DNA of 57,763 bases from an uncultured Lachnospiraceae bacterium (GCA_947166015.1 CAMVCQ010000004.1:1-57763); one strand, 5' to 3'; positions 34,309-43,211 are shown, numbered from the stretch's first letter. Translations and numbers: made by a program. The notes: generated by a model not told the origin, from the letters alone.

Positions 34309-34377
34309 CGAAGTTCAAAGCCATCGTCTTTCGACTTCGTTTAAAGCCAATGGCTTTCGACTTTGTCGAAAGCCATT
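34309..34377 (-). repeat. imperfect tandem/hairpin repeats in the tRNA leader
   Basis: Related units with the core CTTTCGACTT(C/T)GT and AAAGCCA follow one another here. The clearest structure is a 13-bp hairpin, AATGGCTTTCGAC (34349-34361) with GTCGAAAGCCATT (34365-34377), loop TTT. The block lies between the promoter and tRNA-Val, in the 5' leader of the tRNA transcript. The purpose is unknown; a processing signal is possible. Confidence 0.6.
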
Positions 34378-34410
34378 ACTCACTAGCTTTCTCGAAACTC
34401 ACAATAACAG

Positions 34411-34439
34411 ATTATACCGATTTTTTTGTGAGTTGTCAA
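34411..34439 (-). promoter_or_regulatory. consensus promoter of the tRNA-Val/tRNA-Met operon
   Basis: On the minus strand: TTGACA (34439-34434), 17-base spacer, TATAAT (34416-34411). Both hexamers and the spacing match the sigma-A consensus exactly, as expected for a stable-RNA operon. It leaves a leader of about 105 bases before tRNA-Val. Confidence 0.88.
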
Positions 34440-34563
34440 GCTTTATTATCAAACTTTCGAAAAAACTGTTTTAACCGAGATACTATCATATCCTTGCTTG
34501 ATGTTTTCAACAGGTCTTTCGTAGTATTCGTCAAAACTGATGCCGGTCATTTTTATCTTTCGC

Positions 34564-36918
34564 TCATCTGAGCACCGGAAGTATTCCGAAAAATCCCGGC
34601 AGTATCAGGCACGCTCCCAAAAATATCCCGACAAGCCCAACGCACATAGCAAATCTGACCTTATTCATTGGCTTGCATACATACACGAGCACGCAAAGGC
34701 TCACCGCACCGCCGAGATACATATTCATGGTGCTTGTGATCTCCGGACCGAGCTTAAACATCAAGTCAAGCACTCTTACTGCCGCCGTCACCACAGTCAT
34801 ACCGATAGCTCCGGGGAGCGATATTCTAAATACGTGCTTCAAAAATCCGCTGATGACAGGTTCCTCGTGCTGCTCAAGCGCCAAAAGGAAGCTCGGTATC
34901 CCGATAGCCGTTGCACCGATGAGACTTAGCTGTATCGGCTTAAACGGATAGCTTCCGCCTATTATTATAAATAATACGCAAAGTATCATAGAGTAGATAG
35001 TCTTTGTCAGATACAAAGCACTTACTCTTTCTATATTTGCTATGATCGTCCTTCCCTCTCTCACAATGTCCTTCATAGATGCGAAGTTTGAATCAGTAAG
35101 GACGATATGCGCGGTCTGTCTGGCAGCATCCGCACCGTTTGCCATCGCTATGGAGCAGTCCGCTTCCTTGAGCGCAAGGACATCATTTACTCCGTCTCCG
35201 ACCATTCCTACTACGGATGACTGATCTTTCTTTTTCGCTTTATTTTTTTGCTTATCCGCATCATCCGGTTTTTCCGAAAACTGAAAAACCCGTATCAGAT
35301 GATACTTCATCTCAGGTGAAACCCTACCAAATACAGTGTACTTTGATGCTACCTTTCTAAGCTCATCCTCATCAGCAGGAAGCGTAGTGGCATCCACATA
35401 GTAGCTTGCGTTTTCGAGTCCGGCCTCTGCGGCAACCGCTGCAACCGTAGCAGGATTATCCCCGGACAGTATCTTGATATGCACGCCCATATCTCTGAAA
35501 AACTTAAGTGTCTCGGGTGCATCCTCCTTCACGCAGTCTGACATCACCACTAGCCCTATCGGCTCTGTGCCCGTCAGTTCAGAGGGCTCATCAGCAAGCT
35601 TATCCGTTTTGGCAAGCAACAGAACTCTATGGCCTTTTTTTGCGTATCCTTCGGACTCTGATATTATAGCCTCTTCCTTTGTCAAAAAATCAGGAGCTCC
35701 GAGAACGAAAGTACCTTCCCCCGCAAAGGTTACTCCCATATATTTTCTTCTGGAATTAAATGGAAGAGACTCTGTGATCTCGTATGGCTTTGTATCCTCA
35801 AAAAACTCTTTTAGAGCTTCGCCGGTGACATTTGTCTCCGAAAATGCGTATGCAATTCCCTCCATAAGGGTAACCATGTGATCTTTTGTGCCACCGTCTG
35901 TTTTTGAGGTTATATCATTATCCGTAGCATCGGTGTATTTTTCACGGATCCTCACGAGCTTTTCTACCCTAAGCGCTCCCGTAGTGATGGTTCCGGTTTT
36001 GTCAAGGCATAGTGTGTCGACCCTCGCAAGTGCTTCTATCGCCTCCATCTCCTGCACGAGTGCGCGTTTTCCGGCAAGCCTGCCGACACCTATGATAAAT
36101 GAAACGCTCGTAAGCAGGACAAGGCCTTCAGGGATCATTCCGAGAACGCCCGCAACAGTGTTTACCAACGCATCCGACATTCCCACCTTTACTCTGAAAA
36201 ACTGTATCGAAAAAAGTGTGATCCCGATCGGGATGATCGCAAATGACACATAGTGAATGATCTTATTTATAGCATCCTGCATCTCCGATGATGCACGTTT
36301 TTTTGTCTTTGCTTTTCTAACCAGGCCGGCTGCATAGTTGTCCTCACCTGTATGTACCACATAGCAAACCGTCCCTCCGGCTACAATGTGCGTTCCGGAA
36401 AAGATCACATCGCCGGCTTTTTTGTGAACCGGAACCGATTCTCCGGTAAGCATTGATTCATCCACCTCAAGTCCTTCGGATACAAGTACGACAGAATCGC
36501 AAACTATCTGGTCGCCTGCGCTCAGGCGGATTACATCACCGACCTGAAGGTCTTCTATTTTTAATTCCGAAAAAGGCGCATTTTTGATGTCTTCATCTAT
36601 CTTTTCATCAAGGCTGTCAAGGCGGAAGCTCTCGCCCTCCGCGATCACCGCGCCGCTTATGGTTTTCTTTGTTTCATCTGTCAGATCAAGCCTTTTTGCC
36701 TTGGTCGCAGTCAGTACGGTAAGTCTGTCAATAAGCTTTTTTACGCGCAGCTCCTGAACAATACCGATCAGCGCGTTGCTTACGACAACTCCCATAAAAA
36801 GCATATTTTTGTACTGCCCCGAAATCAGGATCAGCACAAACAAAACCAGATTCAGAAAGTTAAAGTATGTCAGCACATGAGCTGCGATGATCTGTGATAC
36901 GCTTTTTTCTGTCTTCAT
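34564..36918 (-). CDS. P-type cation-transporting ATPase, CtpE-like
   Basis: The protein has 784 residues. The start is set by GGGAGG 6 bases upstream. Seen: TGES (158-161) of the actuator domain, the TM4 ion-site PEGL (263-266), the phosphorylation site DKTGTIT with Asp306, KGHRVLLLA, the hinge motif MVGDGVNDVLALKEADCSIAMANG, and four to six C-terminal helices. The sequence GMIPEGLVLLTSVSF is typical of the CtpE group, linked to calcium uptake in mycobacteria; PEGL supports Ca2+ or Mn2+. The N-terminus is short, beginning at the first membrane helix, without the usual cation-ATPase N-terminal segment. It follows the small exporter gene by 42 bases. Confidence 0.88.
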   Translation of the reverse strand: MKTEKSVSQIIAAHVLTYFNFLNLVLFVLILISGQYKNMLFMGVVVSNALIGIVQELRVKKLIDRLTVLTATKAKRLDLTDETKKTISGAVIAEGESFRLDSLDEKIDEDIKNAPFSELKIEDLQVGDVIRLSAGDQIVCDSVVLVSEGLEVDESMLTGESVPVHKKAGDVIFSGTHIVAGGTVCYVVHTGEDNYAAGLVRKAKTKKRASSEMQDAINKIIHYVSFAIIPIGITLFSIQFFRVKVGMSDALVNTVAGVLGMIPEGLVLLTSVSFIIGVGRLAGKRALVQEMEAIEALARVDTLCLDKTGTITTGALRVEKLVRIREKYTDATDNDITSKTDGGTKDHMVTLMEGIAYAFSETNVTGEALKEFFEDTKPYEITESLPFNSRRKYMGVTFAGEGTFVLGAPDFLTKEEAIISESEGYAKKGHRVLLLAKTDKLADEPSELTGTEPIGLVVMSDCVKEDAPETLKFFRDMGVHIKILSGDNPATVAAVAAEAGLENASYYVDATTLPADEDELRKVASKYTVFGRVSPEMKYHLIRVFQFSEKPDDADKQKNKAKKKDQSSVVGMVGDGVNDVLALKEADCSIAMANGADAARQTAHIVLTDSNFASMKDIVREGRTIIANIERVSALYLTKTIYSMILCVLFIIIGGSYPFKPIQLSLIGATAIGIPSFLLALEQHEEPVISGFLKHVFRISLPGAIGMTVVTAAVRVLDLMFKLGPEITSTMNMYLGGAVSLCVLVYVCKPMNKVRFAMCVGLVGIFLGACLILPGFFGILPVLR

Positions 36919-36960
36919 ACCAACCTCCCGGAAAAATGATCCGATCCAACCTTATCTAAA

Positions 36961-37440
36961 TTATACAAAAAACGATACTCCAAGCATCCCTGCAGCACTC
37001 ATGATGATCCCCGCCAAAATAACGCCTCCCATTGCGGCAAAAATAGTGGGCTTAAACTTCATATCAAGAATGCTCGCTCCAAGAGTTCCCGTCCATGCTC
37101 CCGTGCCCGGGATAGGTATCCCTACGAAAAGCAACAGTGCCAAAAACAATCCTTTGCCCGCTTTTTCTTCGAGTTTTTTGCCGGCTCTTTCACCCTTTTC
37201 CAGCACAAATGTGAAAAGCTTTCCAATGATGATCTTGTCCGCTCCCCACTCAAGAAGCTTTCTTAAAAAGATGTAAATGAACGGAACCGGGAGCATATTG
37301 CCCAACACGCATACGACATAGGCCCAGATCATGGAAAAATTCGGATCCGTCGCCTCATAACCGGCTGCCAGGATAATAGCTCCTCTCAACTCGACAATAG
37401 GTACCATTGAGATCAAAAATAATAACAAATACTTATTCAA
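36961..37440 (-). CDS. small multidrug-export-type membrane protein (COG2426)
   Basis: The protein has 159 residues with four to five membrane helices. The N-terminal SMVPIVELRGAIILAAGYE, the NMLPVPFIYIFLRKLLEW segment, and the glycine-rich GIPIPGTGAWTGTLGASILDM are hallmarks of the COG2426/Sm_multidrug_ex family. The family name comes from a weak drug-export phenotype and its substrate is not really known. It is the first gene of a pair with the P-type ATPase. Confidence 0.85.
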   Translation of the reverse strand: MNKYLLLFLISMVPIVELRGAIILAAGYEATDPNFSMIWAYVVCVLGNMLPVPFIYIFLRKLLEWGADKIIIGKLFTFVLEKGERAGKKLEEKAGKGLFLALLLFVGIPIPGTGAWTGTLGASILDMKFKPTIFAAMGGVILAGIIMSAAGMLGVSFFV

Positions 37441-37476
37441 TACTTTTTCCCCTCGTTTTTTTCTAATATTCGACTA

Positions 37477-37508
37477 TTGACAAAACATGCATAATCTGAT
37501 ACTATACT
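37477..37508 (+). promoter_or_regulatory. candidate promoter of tRNA-Thr
   Basis: A perfect TTGACA is at 37477-37482. The -10 is less clear: TATACT at 37503-37508 has a long 20-base spacer, and GATACT at 37498-37503 has 15. It lies just before tRNA-Thr. Confidence 0.4.
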
Positions 37509-37517
37509 GAATACAGT

Positions 37518-37590
37518 GCTGTTGTAGCTCAGTCGGTAGAGCGTCGCCTTGGTAAGGCGGAGGTCACGGGTTCAAGCCCCGCCAACAGCT
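37518..37590 (+). tRNA. tRNA-Thr (anticodon GGT)
   Basis: The gene is 73 bases. Acceptor GCTGTTG pairs with CAACAGC, D-arm GCTC/GAGC, anticodon loop TTGGTAA gives GGT, T-loop TTCAAGC, discriminator T. No encoded CCA. It stands alone on the plus strand and is followed by a long hairpin. Confidence 0.97.
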
Positions 37591-37615
37591 CTCGCGAAGC
37601 AACGAGCAGAGTGAG

Positions 37616-37674
37616 TTGCAAGTATAAAACGCGTGGAAACAAGCTTGCTTGTTGCCACGCGTTTTTACTTGCAA
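37616..37674 (+). terminator. long hairpin terminator after tRNA-Thr
   Basis: Nearly every base of 37616-37674 pairs in one hairpin with a single bulge: outer arms TTGCAAGTA/TACTTGCAA, middle AAAACGCGTGG/CCACGCGTTTT, inner AACAAGC/GCTTGTT. The T-run needed for termination lies inside the 3' arm. It begins about 25 bases after the tRNA. Confidence 0.65.
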
Positions 37675-37696
37675 AAACACGCGGCGACTGCCGCGG

Positions 37697-37731
37697 GTTG
37701 ATTGATAGTAACAAAGTTACTATCAATCAAC
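37697..37731. repeat. 16-bp perfect inverted repeat
   Basis: GTTGATTGATAGTAAC (37697-37712) and its exact complement (37716-37731) surround a 3-base AAA loop. There is no T-run on either side, so a standard terminator is unlikely. It lies between tRNA-Thr and the convergent phosphoesterase gene. Confidence 0.75.
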
Positions 37732-37763
37732 TCACCCTGCTCGTTTATACATCTTAAACCATA

Positions 37764-38258
37764 TTACACCTCAAAAAACTCCACACTCACCTCGTCCTCG
37801 TCGACCACCAACACCGCATACCCTTTCTTCGAGCCGCCTCTCGGCTGCGAAATACTCCCGGGATTGCAGATCAAAACCTCACCGAACTTCTCACAAAACG
37901 GCTTATGCGTGTGCCCAAAAAGCACCACATCCGCATTGTTCTCCTCACCAAAATACCTAAGCGAATCCATATCCGGATCACCGTACCCGCCAAAGCGATG
38001 TCCATGACACAAAGCGATCCTTTTCCCGGCAAAGCCTATCACATTTGCTTCTTTCAGGTCGGGATTTCTGTCACAGTTTCCTCTCACGATATAAGCTAAA
38101 CATCCAATCTCCGATGCAGCGTTTTGCAGTAACCCCTCTGCACCCTGGATATCACCCATGTGAAACACCGCACTCACCTGACCGGCATACTGCTTTATCA
38201 CATTTATCATGTCTTCATTTGATCCATGCGAATCACTGAATAAAAGTGCTTTTTCCAT
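37764..38258 (-). CDS. YfcE/MJ0936-type metallophosphoesterase
   Basis: The protein has 164 residues from ATG 38258 (GGAGA 11 bases upstream); the ORF is open 13 codons further. All five calcineurin-like motifs are seen: FSDSHG, HMGDIQG, VRGNCDR, CHGHRFG and FGHTHKP, followed by NPGSISQPRGG. These bind two metals. Known relatives cleave phosphodiesters; the natural substrate is not certain. It lies 48 bases after rdgB, a common pairing in Firmicutes. Confidence 0.9.
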   Translation of the reverse strand: MEKALLFSDSHGSNEDMINVIKQYAGQVSAVFHMGDIQGAEGLLQNAASEIGCLAYIVRGNCDRNPDLKEANVIGFAGKRIALCHGHRFGGYGDPDMDSLRYFGEENNADVVLFGHTHKPFCEKFGEVLICNPGSISQPRGGSKKGYAVLVVDEDEVSVEFFEV

Positions 38259-38306
38259 ATTTATTCTGTCTCCAAATCCTGTATACGCCGACTGCAAACA
38301 CCGACA

Positions 38307-38906
38307 TCACGCCTCTATGCCTTTCAGAAGCTCAACCATCTTTCTCACTGCCTGCCCTCTGTGGCTGATGGCATTTTTTTCCTCGGGCTCCATTTCACCG
38401 GTCGTCATCCCTCTCTCAGGATAGTAAAAAATAGGATCATAACCAAATCCGTTTTCACCGGCAGGCTCATAGGCAAGCTTACCCTCTATAACGCCCTCGA
38501 CAGTCTCTGTCCTTCCGTCCGGAAAAGCACAGGCGATCACACACACAAACCTCGCAGCCCTTTTGTCATCCGGAACATCCTTGCATCTGTCAAGTATCGT
38601 TGCATTTTTGATAGAGTAAGGCGTATCCTCTCCCAGATATCTTGCCGAGTAAATCCCGGGCTCTTTGTTCAGGGCATCAACCTCAAATCCCGAATCATCC
38701 GCAAGCACCATTTTCCCGGTGGCATCAGAAACCGTTCTCGCCTTGATGATAGCGTTTTCCTCAAAGGTTTTTCCGTCCTCAACTATATCTATATCGATAT
38801 CCAGATCCTTCATCGACAAAATCTCGTATTCATCTCCGAGCATTTGCTTGAATTCATTGACCTTCCCCTGATTTCCTGTTGCAAAAATAAGCGTTTTTTT
38901 GTCCAC
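38307..38906 (-). CDS. rdgB: XTP/dITP diphosphatase (RdgB/HAM1)
   Basis: The protein has 199 residues, full length. Motifs: FATGNQGKVNEFKQML at the N-terminus, the SVSDATGKMVLADDSGFEVDAL core with catalytic Asp, GIYSARYLG, GFGYDPIFYYPERG and AISHRGQAVRKM at the C-terminus. It hydrolyses deaminated purine triphosphates and keeps them out of DNA. It lies before the phosphoesterase gene on the same strand. Confidence 0.96.
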   Translation of the reverse strand: MDKKTLIFATGNQGKVNEFKQMLGDEYEILSMKDLDIDIDIVEDGKTFEENAIIKARTVSDATGKMVLADDSGFEVDALNKEPGIYSARYLGEDTPYSIKNATILDRCKDVPDDKRAARFVCVIACAFPDGRTETVEGVIEGKLAYEPAGENGFGYDPIFYYPERGMTTGEMEPEEKNAISHRGQAVRKMVELLKGIEA

Positions 38907-39007
38907 TGTTTTTCCCTCCGATAAGTACTGATTTTTTCTGAAAACCGAATATTATTTTTTGTCTTTTTTTACTTGCTTTGTTGCCTTCATCAGCCGATAT
39001 TTAATTG

Positions 39008-39676
39008 TTATTTTTTACCCGTATATAACATTACATAATGTTCCAAAGTCTCTTTATATACGGACGAATCCACATTTTTGAACCCGAAGTTTTCATACAT
39101 TGTCACATTTTCTTTCAGGTTTGTTTCAAGACAAATTTTATACCCGTTTATATCTGCAAAAGAACACAAAAGCTTTATCAGCTTTTTGCCATGTCCCTGT
39201 CGCTGAAACTCATTCCTTGTTGCAAAAATGTATATATACCATGTGTTGTCATCTAAGTACTCTTTTCTTTTTTCAATAGCATAGTCTTCGTATTTTTCCT
39301 GTTTATACATGGCGGATCTGAAAAGCAATGAAAAATCACCCACATCTGCCACTCTAACATACTCAACCATCCCCGTTTTTGGAGTATTTGGCGGCTCAAA
39401 AAGAAGTATCGATTCGTAGTTTTTGCTGCTGGCGATCCCACCCATCAGCTTCAGTCTGCTCCTGAAATCAACCTTCATCATTCTTGACAGAACTTTTTCG
39501 TTATACACCCCGTCAAATGTCTGCAAAAACAAAGGATACTCTCTATACGCATCCAGTGCAGTATCAACGTATTCCATGAGATTGTCCGCGGAAAAGATCA
39601 CGTCCTCATCTACTCCGTTTCTTATTGCATGATCATAGAATTCCCTGAGAAGGAGTTTATTTTTCTCGGAGTTCAT
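39008..39676 (-). CDS. GNAT-family N-acetyltransferase
   Basis: The protein has 222 residues from ATG 39676, with GAGGAGG upstream; it overlaps the end of the HD-GYP gene by 20 bases in another frame. The C-terminal half has the GNAT fold: WYIYIFATRNEFQRQGHGKKLIKLL, with RQGHGKK as the acetyl-CoA pyrophosphate loop, then ICLETNLKENVTMYENFGFKNV. The N-terminal half (about 1-110) is longer than in minimal GNATs. The acceptor is unknown. Confidence 0.85.
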   Translation of the reverse strand: MNSEKNKLLLREFYDHAIRNGVDEDVIFSADNLMEYVDTALDAYREYPLFLQTFDGVYNEKVLSRMMKVDFRSRLKLMGGIASSKNYESILLFEPPNTPKTGMVEYVRVADVGDFSLLFRSAMYKQEKYEDYAIEKRKEYLDDNTWYIYIFATRNEFQRQGHGKKLIKLLCSFADINGYKICLETNLKENVTMYENFGFKNVDSSVYKETLEHYVMLYTGKK

Positions 39677-40868
39677 AGTTAGTGTCCTCCTCAATTATTT
39701 CAAGCATGATGTCTGCGATTTTTGAATCAAACTGGGTTCCTCTGCCCTTCTCAATCTCGCTTTTTACCACATCCTGCGGCAGATATTTTCTGTAACTTCT
39801 GTTACTTGTCATAGCATCGTATGAATCCGCCACACCTATTATTCTCGCTTGTATCGGTATATCCTCACCTTTTAATCCGTCAGGATATCCTTTTCCGTCA
39901 TACCTCTCGTGATGCCACCTGGCCCCTGCCCCAACCTCTCTCATCTCAGGCATCTCGGAAAGAATGTCAAACCCGATACCCGGGTGACCTTTTATGATAT
40001 TGTATTCTTCATCCGAAAGCTTTGTGTTTTTATTTATTATTGCATCGGGAACTCCTATTTTCCCTATGTCATGGAGCATAGCCATGTTGTATATTTCTTC
40101 AATTTCTTCTTCAGAAAAATCCATTCTCTGTGCGATCATTTTTGAATAATCAGCAACTCGCATAGAGTGACCGTTTGTATACTTGTCCTTGGCATCTATC
40201 GTCTTTGCAAGCGTGTACATTGACTGGAGCGTGATTCGCTGATTTGCTTTTTCAAGAGAAGCGTTGGCTTCATCAAGCTCCTGATTTTTCTTTTCGTACG
40301 CGTGACTCAGGTACTTGATCATAATTCCGAAGATCAGTGATACCAAAACCAGAGACTGTACCACATCGACTACCACCGCAGTTTCCGAATCAAAACGGAT
40401 CACCGTCTCCGGATGATAAGCACTAAATACTATACAGGCACACTGAAAGATCAAACCTGCGCCGTATACGATATACAATACTTTTTTTCGGATTATAAGC
40501 CAGCTTATAACAAGACTCAACAGCAGCCAAAGTGGCATGCCTCCGTGATATCCGCCCGATGTGAAGTACATGATCGGAAACAGTATGAAGTTTGCAACGA
40601 CAGAAAAAAGAACCGCCGCGTAAACTATGTCTTTTGATCTCAATGACATATATAGACAAAAGCATGCAAACACACAGGCAACCAAAAAAGCAGCTATGGC
40701 TATCGGTGAACTATCCATTGCAACCGATATGATAGCCGAAACCAGCGCACCTACAATCGCAATCACCACCGAGATGTTCAACAACTGTTGCCACAGATCA
40801 CGATCGCCGACCAAAAAATCGTATAGCTTTTGAAACTTTCCTGTTATTTTGTCAACGATTGTTCTCAC
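39657..40868 (-). CDS. membrane HD-GYP domain protein (cyclic-di-GMP phosphodiesterase type)
   Basis: The protein has 403 residues from GTG 40868, 10 bases after GGAG; an earlier GTG at 40901 lies inside the end of the upstream gene. About six membrane helices (30-200) form a sensor of unknown ligand, then a coiled linker (205-225) and an HD-GYP domain (225-395) with GHSMRVADYS, MLHDIGKIGVP, HHERYDGKGYPDGL and RIIGVADSYDAM. The HD metal pair and the GYP motif are intact, so activity on cyclic-di-GMP is likely. The gene is translationally coupled to the methyltransferase gene and overlaps the GNAT gene. Confidence 0.9.
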   Translation of the reverse strand: MRTIVDKITGKFQKLYDFLVGDRDLWQQLLNISVVIAIVGALVSAIISVAMDSSPIAIAAFLVACVFACFCLYMSLRSKDIVYAAVLFSVVANFILFPIMYFTSGGYHGGMPLWLLLSLVISWLIIRKKVLYIVYGAGLIFQCACIVFSAYHPETVIRFDSETAVVVDVVQSLVLVSLIFGIMIKYLSHAYEKKNQELDEANASLEKANQRITLQSMYTLAKTIDAKDKYTNGHSMRVADYSKMIAQRMDFSEEEIEEIYNMAMLHDIGKIGVPDAIINKNTKLSDEEYNIIKGHPGIGFDILSEMPEMREVGAGARWHHERYDGKGYPDGLKGEDIPIQARIIGVADSYDAMTSNRSYRKYLPQDVVKSEIEKGRGTQFDSKIADIMLEIIEEDTNYELREK

Positions 40869-40875
40869 CCCTTTT

Positions 40876-42090
40876 TCATCTCCGCTTGGGAGGCTTATCA
40901 CCCATATATTGATACAGATATGTTTTCAACATACCATTGTATATCTTTCTTCTTTTTGTAACTTTTTTTGCGATGTCTTTCTCCGCATCCTCATATCCGC
41001 TCAATATAAACCACGACCAGGACGGATCATCTGCTATCCTGTCGCTTATCAGCCTGTACAACGACTTCATTTCATTTTTGTCGGAAAGCCTCTCGCCGTA
41101 CGGAGGATTGGTCACGACAAAGCCGTATTTTTTCGGGCTCGAAAACTCAGCCACATCACGCCTCTGAAAGTGTATGTCTGCCTCGACTCCAGCAAGTTCT
41201 GCATTTGCCCTGGCATAGCGTATCACCTCGTCATCTATGTCGTACCCTGCTATCTGAAGCGGCTCGCCGCCTTTAATCACCTGCTCTTCGGCTTCTTTTC
41301 GGATCCTTTCAAACGACTCTTTCAATGCAAAGGATGATGTTATGAGCATATCTCCATCAGAAAAATGTCCTGACCGACCGGTACTCCCCTGCGCATCCTC
41401 ACACCATCGCTCCGCCAAAAAGCTTCTTTTCATCCCCGGAGCTATCTTCCTTGCGATCATAGCAGCCTCTATGGGTATCGTTCCGCTGCCGCAAAACGGA
41501 TCAACAAGCACCCTGTCAGCCTTCCATGGCGACAGAAGAAGTATCGCCGATGCAAGCGTCTCGGTCAAAGGTGCCGGGGCCGTATACTTCCTGTATCCTC
41601 TTTTGTGAAGCGACTCACCGGTTGTATCAAGCCCGATAGTCACAAAATCCTTCACTATACTTATCCGAAGCGGATAGTCCGCACCGTCCTCAGGAAAAAT
41701 GTCCAGCTCGTAGGTTTGTTTGAGTCTCTCGACTATGGCTTTTTTTACAATTCTTTGTATATCTCTGGGGCTGAACAGCTGACTGCTCACGGAGTTTGCC
41801 TTGGCCACCCAAAACCTGCCGTTTTTCGGGATGTATCTCTCCCATTCGAGCGCTTTTACGCTTTCAAAAAGCTCATCAAAGGTCCTTGCTTCGAAACCTG
41901 CCACTCTCACGAGCACTCTCTCTGTCGTACGGAGGTTGATATTTGCCTTTGCTATCGCATCCTCATCTCCGATAAATGTCACTCTTCCATCGACCACTTC
42001 ATCGATTTCGTAGCCAAGGTCTGTCACCTCACGCTTCAAAACCGCTTCCATACCAAAGTGACACGGCGCCATCAATCTGATACTGCCCAT
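40876..42090 (-). CDS. THUMP-domain class I RNA methyltransferase (RlmL N-half/YpsC type)
   Basis: The protein has 404 residues. The N-terminal 160 residues are a THUMP domain (APCHFGMEAVLKREVTDLGY, GRVTFIGDEDAIAKANI). The methyltransferase domain has VLVDPFCGSGTIPIEAAMIA for S-adenosylmethionine, IAGYDIDDEVIRYARANAE and the base-flipping motif VTNPPYGERL. The family includes the RlmL half that makes m2G2445 in 23S rRNA, and Firmicutes YpsC. The exact target is inferred. Confidence 0.92.
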   Translation of the reverse strand: MGSIRLMAPCHFGMEAVLKREVTDLGYEIDEVVDGRVTFIGDEDAIAKANINLRTTERVLVRVAGFEARTFDELFESVKALEWERYIPKNGRFWVAKANSVSSQLFSPRDIQRIVKKAIVERLKQTYELDIFPEDGADYPLRISIVKDFVTIGLDTTGESLHKRGYRKYTAPAPLTETLASAILLLSPWKADRVLVDPFCGSGTIPIEAAMIARKIAPGMKRSFLAERWCEDAQGSTGRSGHFSDGDMLITSSFALKESFERIRKEAEEQVIKGGEPLQIAGYDIDDEVIRYARANAELAGVEADIHFQRRDVAEFSSPKKYGFVVTNPPYGERLSDKNEMKSLYRLISDRIADDPSWSWFILSGYEDAEKDIAKKVTKRRKIYNGMLKTYLYQYMGDKPPKRR

Positions 42091-42174
42091 TTCTTTCTCC
42101 CAATTATATGATTATATACAATCCACATTGATTGTGCAAGCTTTGTTCCTATATATATCCCTTTTCTTGATAAA

Positions 42175-42203
42175 ACCTGCAGTCAACTAAATTGACTGCA
42201 GGT
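42175..42203 (-). terminator. intrinsic terminator of the aldolase gene
   Basis: A perfect 12-bp stem, ACCTGCAGTCAA (42175-42186) with TTGACTGCAGGT (42192-42203), loop CTAAA, followed on the minus strand by TTTTATC. It lies about 50 bases after the fba stop. Confidence 0.8.
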
Positions 42204-42252
42204 CCTAAAAGATTTCAAGTATTACTCGTCATTTTTACTTACATTAATCCTG

Positions 42253-43116
42253 TCACGCTTTTCCGTCACTTCCGAAAAGAAGGATCTTTTCTTTTACTGT
42301 CTCGCGGATTGCTTCAGCACCCGGTGCAAGAAGCTTTCTCGGGTCAAAGCCTTTTCCTTCGAGGTCTTTTCCTGCCATGATGTACTCGCGTGTAGCTTTC
42401 TGGAATGCCCACTGACACTCTGTGTTTACATTGATCTTTGAAACTCCGAGTGAGATGGCTTTTTTGATCATATCATCAGGAATTCCCGTACCACCGTGAA
42501 GAACGAGCGGCATATCTCCTGTTTTCTGCTGGATGGCATCAAGTGTCTCAAAGCTGAGTCCTGCCCAGTTTTCAGGATATGCACCGTGGATGTTTCCGAT
42601 TCCCGCTGCGAGCATTGTAACTCCAAGGTTAGCAACTCTTTCGCACTCTTCAGGATCAGCACACTCACCTGCGCCGATAACACCGTCTTCCTCTCCACCG
42701 ATAGAACCAACCTCAGCCTCGATAGAGATTCCTTTTTCCTTACATATAGCAACAAGCTCTTTTGTCTTCTCTACGTTCTCCTCGATCGGAAGTGAAGAAC
42801 CGTCGAACATGATCGATGAGAATCCCGCCTCGATACAAGCCTTTGATCCATCATATGTACCGTGATCAAGGTGAAGAGCAACCGGAACAGTGATACCAAG
42901 TGAATCAACCATAGCATCTACCATAGCTGCAACTGTCTTAAATCCGGTCATATACTTTCCTGCGCCCTCTGATACTCCGAGGATCACCGGACTTTTCATC
43001 TCCTGTGCTGTGAGCAGTATTGACTTTGTCCACTCAAGGTTGTTGATGTTGAACTGTCCAACTGCATAGTGACCTGCCTTTGCTTTTTTGAGCATTTCCT
43101 CTGCTGAAACTAACAT
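42253..43116 (-). CDS. fba: fructose-1,6-bisphosphate aldolase, class II
   Basis: The protein has 287 residues. The start has a strong AAGGAGGG 7 bases upstream. Class II zinc ligands and substrate motifs are clear: ALHLDHGTYDGSKACIEAGF, IEAEVGSIGGEEDG, GIGNIHGAYP, LVLHGGTGIPDDMIKKAISLGVSKINVNTEC. It cleaves fructose 1,6-bisphosphate to two triose phosphates in glycolysis. A dedicated promoter (43183-43211) and terminator (42175-42203) make it a single-gene unit. Confidence 0.96.
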   Translation of the reverse strand: MLVSAEEMLKKAKAGHYAVGQFNINNLEWTKSILLTAQEMKSPVILGVSEGAGKYMTGFKTVAAMVDAMVDSLGITVPVALHLDHGTYDGSKACIEAGFSSIMFDGSSLPIEENVEKTKELVAICKEKGISIEAEVGSIGGEEDGVIGAGECADPEECERVANLGVTMLAAGIGNIHGAYPENWAGLSFETLDAIQQKTGDMPLVLHGGTGIPDDMIKKAISLGVSKINVNTECQWAFQKATREYIMAGKDLEGKGFDPRKLLAPGAEAIRETVKEKILLFGSDGKA

Positions 43117-43182
43117 TTACTAAACCCTCCTTATATTCTATCAGACCGCAATCGTGTCGCGAGTCTCATTAAACTAACCATT

Positions 43183-43211
43183 ACTATACCACATTCTGTC
43201 GGATAACGCAA
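43183..43211 (-). promoter_or_regulatory. promoter of fba
   Basis: On the minus strand: TTGCGT (43211-43206), 17-base spacer, TATAGT (43188-43183), with TGG before the -10. It lies about 65 bases upstream of the aldolase start. Confidence 0.6.

Noticed and set aside
34309-34377. CRISPR-like repeats before the tRNA genes
   Set aside because: Units overlap and have no spacers of regular length; there are no cas genes in the window.
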